64,000 nt of DNA from Ramazzottius varieornatus (Eukaryota; Tardigrada; Eutardigrada; Parachela; Ramazzottiidae), in the NCBI GenBank assembly GCA_001949185.1, contig BDGG01000001.1, positions 7,266,149 to 7,330,148 on the forward strand, written 5' to 3'. Positions 34,699-43,650 of the stretch are shown here, piece by piece (the first letter of the stretch is position 1; each line of letters opens with the position of its first letter). The notes under the pieces were generated by a model, which ran no database searches, had not been told where the DNA came from, and saw only the letters and a program-made list of their open reading frames with translations. The position numbers and the translations under genes were made by a program.

Positions 34699-35942
34699 GT
34701 CGAACGGTCGACAAAGGCACTACTTCAACCGACTAGCTGGCTTCCGGAGCCACAATGGATGGCGGAGAGGAGAGCGTTCAGACTTTGTCTCAGCGGAGAA
34801 GAGGTTGAATGGGAAGAAGGACGGGCGGATCGGCTGGTGACACTTGCGCGATCGTTCGCCGTGATTTTCCCCGGTAAGTCATCGAAGGTAAATGGTAATT
34901 GCGACAATCGGCGGCTTTGACAACGTGTCGAGCAGGCTCGTGTGAACGATTAGGCAATTGACGGTTAAAGCCGACGCGGATTAAGAAGAGAAAGAGCGCG
35001 ACTAACCGAGGTAATAATCCAAACAATCAGAGCCCACCTCGTCAAGTTCAAGTAAACGGCCATTGGCTTAGTGACTGATTTTCTTGTTCTTCCAGCTGCA
35101 TCCATTTTTCCACCAAGAGGACATTTTCCGCGGGTGATCGACGGTGACCAGCCGATTGGCCGAGACCCATTGGACATGACCACGAAAAATGGCAAAGTAC
35201 GTCTACTCCGAACGCATTACCGCATCGTCTGACTCTGACACTGTCAACCTTGAAAATATAAAATTTGATCGAACTCTGACCCTCAAACTTGAAAATTCCA
35301 GGGCAAATATCCACACAACACTTCGGAAACAGTTCGGCAGACAAACTCGACAAGCTCGTTCATCCAAGTGGCGCATACTTCCAGTCTACACCGCTAAAGA
35401 CATGCGCAACGTGCCAAAGCAATCTTTTCCAGATTGTTTTCCCAAGTGGCGCACATGTTCAGAGCTGTAGGCCGGAAGCGTGCGCTACTTGGACGAAGGA
35501 TCCGATCGAGTTTCTTTGCCACGTTCCCCGTTCATTTCAAATACCGAATATCACAAAATACCATTAGTCTTTCCTGAGACCTTCCTGAGACTCGGTCTCA
35601 GGAAAGACATTAGTCTTTCCTGAGACCGAGCACTGGCCACCTGTTCCGAGTCACTGTAGTATGAAAGAACATTACTCAGCATCAATTCTCCGAATTTGAT
35701 ATTGTACTTTCTTGTCCGAATTTCGCGTTTTGAATTGCCAGTACTTTACCCAGACGTCCCTCGAGATTGCCCCACATTGTACAGTAATTTCTTTAGAAGG
35801 TGTGTTGGAGGCTACCCAAGTACCGAGACGGACCGTCCACCGGCGGACTGCTCAAGGCACAACATCAAGAGATGAAGATGAATGCGAGCAATCTGGAGCT
35901 GGTCATTTTGATCCGGTAATTAACTTTATGATGTATTGTTGA
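34699..35942 (+). CDS. Unassigned gene, three phase-compatible exons
   Basis: Exons 34699-34873 (after a TTTACAG acceptor), 35096-35196 and 35742-35942 join in phase and end at TGA. The product, about 158 residues from the first joined exon, includes RAFRLCLSGEEVEWEEGRAD, FPPRGHFPRVIDGDQPIGRD, NGKYFTQTSLEIAPHCTVIS and a charged disordered tail (TTSRDEDECEQSGAG). The true start is unresolved and must lie upstream. The second intron contains two palindromic repeat A units and a hairpin. I do not recognise the family. The in-phase joins are the main support. Confidence 0.45.
35320..35530. repeat. Two palindromic repeat family A units in an intron
   Basis: First unit GACAAACTCGACAAGCTCGT...AAGTGGCGCATACTTCC; second unit GATTGTTTTCCCAAGTGGCG, then CACATGTTC...GAAGCGTGCGCTACTTGG, ending in GATCGAGTTTCTTTGCC. 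One unit appears inserted into, or joined with, the other. Confidence 0.6.
35591..35630. repeat. Perfect 16-bp-stem hairpin
   Basis: CTCGGTCTCAGGAAAG and CTTTCCTGAGACCGAG are separated by 8 bases. A direct partial copy (TTAGTCTTTCCTGAGAC) lies just upstream at about 35564-35580. Confidence 0.7.
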
Positions 35943-36634
35943 CATAAAGAGCTTATGGGTTTTCACACCAAGTTTATGGCCAGTCTGTCCAGTAGGGCGT
36001 ATTTGTATGTTTACCGGCTTTATTATCTCTTTAGTCCATAATATTTCGAGTGTGGTCAGTCATAGGAGAAACCTATCGGTTCCTTGAAAAGTCCGCCGCC
36101 GTCGCAATCTGTCTCAATGGTCCGTGGTACGTCTAAGGTACGTTCCATCATGCTGTAGCGGTTGAGGGATCTGCAGGAGCTCCACCCAGTAAGATGACGG
36201 CGGTATCGGTCTACCGCACTCGGAGGTATATAAAGCTAAAGATGGTGGTCCGAGCGTGTCGTATCAGTAGGTAGCAAGTGAGTCTGTACGGACAATCTAT
36301 ATTATTGTATATTATCCAACGGGTTTAGCGTTTAAACCATTGGGCTTGAGAGCCAGAGACTTGAGAATTAGCCAGATCGAATGTCGGCTAGACCGGACGA
36401 AGCGCGTCTTATTGGCCAAGATTCCTCAAGCTGAGGCCCCAACACGATAGTGTCTCATCATCTGTGAGTATCATCCGACAGGTTCTTTGCAAACCCATTC
36501 CTCTCCTCGCTCGCTCCCTCGTCGGCCTGAATCAATGTCTGACCGAATATTATCTTTTGTGAACAGTTGTGGATATTGAGCCAAACACCTTTCGGGAAGA
36601 GCCCTTCCGGACGTGGATCGAGCGGCCTGCCACC
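35943..36634. other. Region upstream of the metalloproteinase gene
   Basis: No coding sequence seen. It contains the candidate TATA box at 36227-36235. Confidence 0.4.
36227..36235 (+). promoter_or_regulatory. Candidate TATA box for the metalloproteinase gene
   Basis: TATATAAAG about 400 bases before the metalloproteinase ATG, preceded by a GC-containing stretch. This would imply a long 5' UTR or a UTR intron; it could be a chance match. Confidence 0.3.
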
Positions 36635-39600
36635 ATGCATCTCAATACAGTGACAGATGGATTAATATTGACCTGTCTCCTGTATTTCCTGTCAGTATTC
36701 TCCGTTGCCGAAACCAAAAAAGTCTCTTCAGTCTACGATGCTATGGTATGCTTAATCTCGTTCAACAACATTTTCAAAATTAAATATTGGAAACTACTGC
36801 GATCGAAGGCTTGATTCCCAGCTTTTTCTTTCTACGTTAATATTCGGAAGCTAGCGCAGTGAAGCAGGCTTTTAAGAAGTTCCAAAACTATGCATTCTTC
36901 GACAGCGAAAAAGCAACTGGACTGAAATACTGTTGGAAGGTGTGTTTTTCGCGGAGTGCGGAAGAGCAACCACATTTTTTTCTCAGGCGGTATACGTGTG
37001 TAAGTGTTGAAGTTTCGTGTGTTGACTCGGTTGAGATGTGGGAATGTGCAGAAGGGTTCTCCAGAGGTCGTTCACGGAGTATCAATCAAGACGACAAGGT
37101 ATACCCGCTGGTTGTTGATTTGGTCAAGTAAGAGGGATAGATCGGGTTACCGGCTGCCGGTAGGCATTTGTGTGCAATGTGGTCAGATTTCTGCACGGTG
37201 CGTACTCGCGCCGTCCAAATGTCCGCAAGTCATTCCGCTCAGTCTCATTTCTGGTCGAGCTCACATTCCGCTTCCCTGCAAACAAAGCCAAGAGTCTGCT
37301 CGTCGTTTCTCTGTCCTCACATGGTTGAAACATTTTAGCGAAGAAAAAAACTCAAAGTCGAAAACAGAAAAATAATCGAATTTTCAAGATGGAGAAGTTT
37401 TTTGGTTTCAAAATGGGTCCTCCAAAATATTTAACGATATTTATCTACGGTTTCGACAACGCTCTCCGTGTGTTTCTCGGCTTGGAAGAGACATGTGGCA
37501 AGTGTGGGTCGGAAATAGACTTGACCTTAACATTTTCTGTTGAAAGTGAGGGTCGCCATGTTCAGTGCGTGATGATAACTGTTTGTCCAAGTATTGCGCG
37601 GACAAACTTAGCCGCAGCTTAGTCGCGCTGGTCGTATTGATATCTCGGCAATCTTAAAGGAAAACCAAGGTCAAGTCAGACAGTCAGTGAGCCAAGAATA
37701 AAACAATGTTGCATAATTATTTCTCATCGATCGCGGCACAACGTCTCTCACGCGGACTGCGCTTGTCGAAGCAACGGACGAGAAAACTCAAAGATAAAAT
37801 TCGACAAAATAAGAAATAAAGTTTAATAAAGTGAGATAGATAAGTCGCGGAAAAATCATCGGTTTACACAAAACCGGTAGAAGTAACGGGAGATACCAGT
37901 CAGAGTAATTGAATTTTAGGCTTCTTCCGAAAAGCGCATGTTTGTAATCAGCCTGGAGGACTAAGTTTTCGAAAGTATGCCTTACAGGTCTCTGAATTGA
38001 AATAACATCGTCCTTTTTTCAGCATTACCTGGGTCAGTTTGGCTATCTACCGAATGGACAACAACGCGGACTTGGATACCAAATAACCCGGCAAGAGTTC
38101 TCGAAAGCCATACGACGTTTCCAGAAGTTTGCCAACCTCCGGACAACCGGTTAGTGCACAATGATATTTCGAACTTGGAAGTCAACAACATTTCGGCAAA
38201 TTTTGTGAATGATATAATTGGTGCTCTGACTGGCACTTTGCGTACGGTCAATTGCCGACTTTTACAAATGGCGTCCATCGCGACATTTGGCCGTTATGGG
38301 TTGATTGGCGGGAGCGAGCGCTGACAGATGTACTGGCCGGCGCACATTAGGTATTCATGATGGATATGATGGGGATTGAGGGGGGTTGGCAGTCAAGGTT
38401 AATAATTCTAAAGTTATTGGGCAAATATTGACCCGGCAGGGTCTTGTCTCCCTCATTAGCATGCCGCTCATATCTGGCCCTTATACTACAGGCTCGCTGG
38501 ATGCCGACACCATCAAGATGATGAATGCACGCCGCTGTGCCAATCGCGACGTGGAGCAACTGACCAACGCGCTGGGCTTGTACAGAAGCAAGAGGTTCGC
38601 TACAGCCGGCGCCTGGGACAAGCGTGCCCTCACGTGGTCCGTCCGTGAGTTCCCACCGAGAGACTCTGCCACTACGCTGACCGACGCCCAAATCCTTCAA
38701 GTTGTTCGTGAAGCCTTCAGGGTACGTCCCCAATCATTACGCCATTAATCACCATGCTTTGTACTTGGGTCCGCGAACCGACCAGTTTCTAGGACATCGT
38801 TTGAGACATCGACAAGTCTTTCCCATTGGCACATATGTGCATACGTCCACACTGTAGCCTCAACGCAAGTTTTAGTAGGGAGGTTCATGAAAGACTTCTC
38901 GTTCTTAAAAACAAGTATGCGTACACTGAGGGCACCTGCATACCTAGTCACCGTAGTTGGAACATAGTTGTGCGTATGCAGGTGTGAAAAGCGAGCGCCT
39001 GGTTCGCACAAACCTACATGCTCACGCAGTACGGTAAAGCCATGGGTCGCTGTACGCAGGTGGATGAGATGCTGATCAAACGACGTTGATACCCATTTTA
39101 GCTTGAGTATTGTATCTGAAACTGGACCATCATTTCTGTATTATTCTCTTAGTTATGGGCCGATGGTTCCAACAACCTTCTAACATTCACCGAAGTGCCT
39201 AAAGATTCCGTTCGTCTCGCCGACATTGATATCCGCTTCACGAAAGGTGTCTTGCCCAATGGACTCATCTTCGACGGACCCGATGGCCTGGCCTCGTACT
39301 CGTTCTACCCGACCAACCCCGACTTTCCCGGTGACATCTACTTTGACGCTTCGGAAAAGTGGGCTCTGAAAGATGACGGCATCAACCTCCTGCAAGTCGC
39401 CACACAAGAGATCGGCCATGCGCTGGGTCTTGCTCACTCGGACGACCCCAATGCCGTCATGTGGCCTTTCTACGTTGGGTTCGAGGAAAACTTTCAGCTG
39501 GGTCAAGACGACATTAACGCCATACGCGCACTCTATGGAGACGATAAACCTAGGTTAGCATAACACAGAAACAATAACCAAATAAGGCAAAGAAAGTCGA

Positions 39601-40915
39601 CAGAAAAGTTTGTCCTATTGACGCACTTTATCAGCCCATAACACTGTAACGTGCGCCACTTGAGAAAAGTTTCCAACTCAAAAAGATGGTTTTGTCCATT
39701 GGCGCATAATTCCAGCCAGTAACATCGAAGGCATGCGCCACTTGAGAAAATAATTTTGTTGGATGCAAAATATTTCAAAAAAATCATGGCCGGAAATTGT
39801 GAAGATCAATTGCAATGATTGGTAACGTATTATTCAGATTGACCGGTTCCGGTGGTCTTCAGCCCATTGATTCCGCCAGCGAAGCCGTAACTAGCAAGAA
39901 CGTTCAGCCCAGCACGTTGATGCCGCCCTTCCTTGGCTTCCCCATCACCGAGCGACCCATGACCGGTGTCGGTGCTTCGCGCCTGCCCTTCATCCCCGGT
40001 CCATCGGCCACTGGTGCCTCGCCCAACCTAGCTGCCACCGATCCCTGTCAGGTGGGCTTCGTCCCCGACGCCATCGTCCAGACACGCGACGAGAACATGT
40101 ACTTGTTCAAGAACAACAACTACTGGCTGATCCGCTACACCGAGTCCAAGGGTATCGAGATACCGGCCGGCTATCCCAAACCCATCTCCGACTGGGGCAA
40201 CATTCAAGGACCCATTGATTCGGCCTTCACCGGCTTGAAGGGCAAGACCTACCTCTTCAAAGGGAAAGAGTACTGGAAGTTTGATAATATGGTCAAGGAA
40301 GGAGGTTATCCCAGACTGATCGCTAATGGCTTCCCCGGCATTCCTGATAGCATTGATGCGTCGTTCGTGTGGCCGGGAGACAACTTGACATACTTCGTGA
40401 AAAGTGAGCTACCCAATGAGATATCGTAGAAAAGTCTGCAATGCTGGTTGTATTGAACATCCTAGTGACCGCACAAACTTCCAGTCTTAGCTTTCAGGAT
40501 GGGCTCTAACACGGTTGAACCTTTTTTCCCAGATAAGCAGTTTTACACGTACGACCCAAAAAGATTTCCTCCGACTCGCGGCGCTCAAGACCTCTTACTG
40601 GACGGAGTCCATACTGATGTTCATGCCTCGTTTCTATGGTTGTCCTTTAACCGAGCAATCCTTATCAGCGGTACACAGCTGTACGGCCTTTCCAACGGCA
40701 AATTTGAGGTAAGTTTTCGATGGTGGCTCGGCATTTCCGGTTTAGTGGACAGGATGACAATTTTGTCTGTATTGCAGATTGCCGAAGGGTTTAATTTTCC
40801 AGCAGCTTTCCTATACGACTGCGCCGAAGCGGCCAACCTACACTACGGAAGACCGCGACCACGACCCAGAACTTCGAGGGAAATGTTCAAGAGGTTACGG
40901 GAGAGTAAAGAATAA
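36635..40915 (+). CDS. Matrix metalloproteinase (M10A) with hemopexin domain; first zinc His replaced by Gln
   Basis: Exons 36635-36745, 38023-38149, 38492-38721, 39153-39553, 39838-40403, 40533-40708 and 40778-40915 join in phase to 582 residues. The ATG has a GCCACC context and starts a signal peptide (LILTCLLYFLSVFSVA). Propeptide: AMHYLGQFGYLP (peptidoglycan-binding-like fold) and a cysteine-switch Cys95 in a degenerate context (NARRCANRDV instead of PRCGxPD). RSKR at 111-114 is a furin-type site just before the catalytic domain. The zinc site reads QEIGHALGLAH: Gln241 replaces the first ligand His, while Glu242, His245, His251 and the Met-turn Met259 are kept. Then comes a Pro/Ser linker and hemopexin blades from about residue 345 (DPCQVGFVPDAIV, MYLFKNNNYW, TYLFKGKEYWKF), with the closing Cys in FLYDCAEA. 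No GPI or TM tail is evident. Probably secreted or pericellular; catalytic activity is doubtful. Confidence 0.93.
38815..39065. repeat. Repeat family B copies in metalloproteinase intron 3
   Basis: Contains GGCACCTGCATACCTAG opposed to GCGTATGCAGGTG, and ACCTACATGC...CTGTACGCAGGTGG as a second pair. The spacing and motifs resemble the copies inside SLC12A9. Confidence 0.5.
39598..39768. repeat. Two tandem palindromic repeat family A units in metalloproteinase intron 4
   Basis: Each unit runs ATTGRCGCAYWWTW...CAGCC, then AACGTGCGCCACTTGAGAAA or GCATGCGCCACTTGAGAAAA. The units are separated by about 25 bases. Confidence 0.6.
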
Positions 40916-41405
40916 ACAGGCTCATGTCACGAAATTTGGGAAAGCGGATAGAATTTGTACTTTTGTTTGGATAGCTGACTCTTGTGGGCAAAATTCTCGT
41001 TATTGTACCCGTGAAAACTACGTTATTGCTGCAGGCCGTTGATAATCCGAAGCCTGAAAATGCGACCGTAACTTCCTAACGGGTCTCTCTGGTGGGACTT
41101 TTTACTTTGCGGTCTCTGTCTTTTACTGTACTTCTCGAGGAAACTTACAATTGACTCGTCCATAAATGCTGCCAATCTGCAAATCGCAGGTTACAGATGA
41201 GAGCTGTCAGCCATGAATACAATCGTCGGCGTACTTGGTCGAGATAACATTGTTCTTGCAGTTCGATCCAAGAAGGTAATAAGCAGATAAGCACGAGCTA
41301 TATTCGTCTCGTGGACATGCTGTACACAAACTACAAACTCAAAAAGCAGTTCACATCTTTCTGGCCTTCAATAACGACCCTACCGAAAAAGCTTCAATTC
41401 AGTGA
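40916..41405. other. Intergenic region, no gene seen
   Basis: Between the metalloproteinase stop codon and the Ly6-like start. An AATAAA overlaps the metalloproteinase stop codon (40911-40916). Confidence 0.4.
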
Positions 41406-42234
41406 ATGGCTGTTGCTCTATGGGATTATCGGCGAGGTCCTGCGGTTGGTGTGAGTCTGGTAAGTGTCTTGCTGGTCCTTATCCCAGTGGACAGCACCCC
41501 TCTGACATGTCACGTATGCATCCCGACAATGGCCGATCCCCTTCGTTGTCAAAAGCTGGAATACTCACACTATGCGGAACCATGTGCCACCAACACCACC
41601 AGCTGTGCGACTATGTACATACCTGTTGACACTAGCGCATCAGGTACGGCTTTCCATTTGACAACACAGAACAAACCACTCTACGATAGCTTGTCACTAC
41701 AAACGTGATTGTTTCTCTTTTGATGGCTGTGCACGAGACTCCTGCATACTACGACTTCCAGGTTCGTATTGCAACCCATAATGTTATTTTGTTTTAGCCA
41801 AGATCATTTTTCGCGGCTGCGCCCAGGAACTGGAAACCCTGAAAATTGCCACCTCTAATTGCGAAGTATGGCCGAAGATGAGGAACTTTATGTTCCTACC
41901 AACGACGTACTCGTCCGAGGCAGTCACAAACAGGTCTTTTACTCTCGTGGGGACTTCCGGCGAACGCGCCGAAGCAAGACGAATGTTGCGAAACCTCTTT
42001 CCGCGTTCTGATCCAACCCGAATTAATATTCTCCGTGTGCAGCCAGCACTTACAAGACTCCCAACACCTATGCAAGAAATGTACACCTTCCACAACTACC
42101 GACAAACCACCACTTGCTTCTGCAAAGACAAAGACCGTTGTAATGACGAGTATAATTCATCCATTAGAGCATCGTTCTCCTTGTCAGTGGTGACTGTGAT
42201 TTTATTCCAATTCGTCTATTGTCATTTTATGTAA
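41406..42234 (+). CDS. Ly6/uPAR three-finger surface protein, probably GPI-anchored
   Basis: Exons 41406-41643, 41798-41865 and 42043-42234 join in phase to 165 residues. A hydrophobic signal peptide (VSLVSVLLVLIPVDS) is followed by LTCHVCIP, the first two Cys of the three-finger fold, further Cys at conserved spacing (DPLRC, EPCATNTTSC, FRGCAQE, TSNCE) and the closing TCFCKDKDRCN. A hydrophobic C-terminus (FSLSVVTVILFQFVYCHF) fits GPI attachment. Such proteins act as surface modulators of channels or receptors (for example quiver/sleepless in flies) or in junctions; the partner is unknown here. The second intron (41866-42042, 177 bases) is open in frame, so an intron-retaining form would add 59 residues without a stop. 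Confidence 0.82.
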
Positions 42235-42524
42235 CACATTGAGAGTTTCCTGAACTGGTTCCAGTCATTCGCCATCACGTGTGCAAAGAAAAACGCGCCA
42301 GCGATATCGATGCTTCTTCCAGCTGTCAAATTTGCAATGGTAAAAGAACAGGAAGTTGTAGAACTTTTTCACGCGCTCCAGGGTGAATACGCTGCTTCCT
42401 GTTTTGATTTCTCATACATAAGAAGGTTGCTTTATTTCGGAAGGAAGCTCTTTAGGATTTTGTACCACCAGTCCACAGCCTTTCTGTCTTTTGTGATCAA
42501 AGTACGTCGTTGTATCTGTAGATC

Positions 42525-43010
42525 ATGGCAATCAAGGTTTTCCTACTGGTTACGGCGTGCGGTGAGCTCAATTATATACTAGGATCACCCCTAAAATTCC
42601 TTTCGGTCAGTTGATCACAATAAATTGTGTTTCTTGTAGTCACCTTGCAGATGGTAGCGGCAGCCAAGAACAAAGGTGGCTCTTCCCTGCCTACCAAGAC
42701 GTTCAGAGGGGACGCTACTTTCACTACGCCCGGATTGGGAGCCTGTGGGAAAGTCAACCGCGAAGGACAGCTGGTGGTAGCCCTCAACCGCCAACAATAC
42801 GGCAACTTTGCTGACTCCAGGGAAGGACCATGGTGCGGCCAGTGTCTGAGAGTGACGTCGGACAAGTTTGGTACATCCGTCGTGGTTGAGGTTGTCGACC
42901 GCGCCGAAGGACGCGAAGGACACATCGTGCTGTCAGAAGCTGCCTTCAAGAAACTGGCGTCGACAGATGAAGGTCGCATTAATGTCTCTTACAAACTGGT
43001 CGACTGTTGA
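42525..43010 (+). CDS. Expansin-like / loosenin-type double-psi beta-barrel protein, secreted
   Basis: Exons 42525-42561 and 42640-43010 join in phase to 135 residues. A signal peptide (MAIKVFLLVTACVTLQMVAA) precedes a single double-psi beta-barrel domain. Recognisable blocks are GDATFTTPGLGACG, VVALNRQQYGN, WCGQCLRVTS, VVVEVVDRAEG, IVLSEAAFKKLA and the final VSYKLVDC. The pattern and small size match single-domain expansin-like or loosenin-like proteins of fungi and some bacteria, and cell-wall-loosening proteins in nematodes; no carbohydrate-binding module is present. In those relatives the domain loosens polysaccharide networks without hydrolysis. An intron and signal peptide show it is a resident animal gene. 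The activity and target are inferred only. Confidence 0.85.
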
Positions 43011-43194
43011 TTTATCTTCTGTCCCGGCCATGCACTGTGGTTTGTGTGCAAGTACAGCTAACTGTACACCCTTTGAGCTGTTCGATCAAAAAGTACTTTC
43101 ACCAAGTACAAAATGATCGCCATTCTGAATCATAGTAACTGGGTTGTGAAACGACGCGTCGAATGTTGACAGGGACAATGATCAATTTTCTAGA

Positions 43195-43343
43195 CGGAAT
43201 TCTTCGTCGAAGTCGTGGATCGGGCCGAAGGTTCCGAAGAACATATCGTTTTAATTTGTCCCCAGCTGCATCCGAACGACTGGCGCCCAAAGACTTCGAC
43301 ATATCGAAGTGTCTTACAGTATAAGCTTGCCGACTGTAACTAG
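43195..43343 (+). pseudogene. Truncated second copy of the expansin-like domain
   Basis: Starting at GAATTCTTCGTCGAAGTCGT the frame reads EFFVEVVDRAEGSEEHIVL, nearly the same as the C-terminal half of the gene 200 bases upstream. It then drifts out of alignment and ends YKLADCN followed by a stop, matching the parental YKLVDC end. The N-terminal half, signal peptide and WCGQC block are absent, so it is a remnant of a tandem duplication. Confidence 0.75.
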
Positions 43344-43650
43344 ACTGGCTGACAGGAAGCCTCACACGAATGAATTCTTTCGTCGAACGCAAGTTGAAGT
43401 CAGTTATTATGATTCAAAATCCAACTGCGAACCGCGAGCCCTGTTCTCCGATATTCTGTGTCTGAAAACTGTACTCGTTGCTCCGTGACAAAACGCGTAA
43501 CTTCACACTACCGTACGCGAATCTTCTCACAGGCATATGGGAACATTCAGCTCATGCCTTCTAATTCAAAGTAAGTTTTGTTTGTCATTTGGCAATTAAT
43601 AAAATCGAATATCGGATTAATATGGTGTTCTATGCATACGTGAAATTATT

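Noticed and set aside
36140-36480. Possible LTR with TATATAAAG ahead of the metalloproteinase gene
   Set aside because: No second LTR copy, primer-binding site or retroelement protein was found within the window; kept only as a weak TATA candidate.
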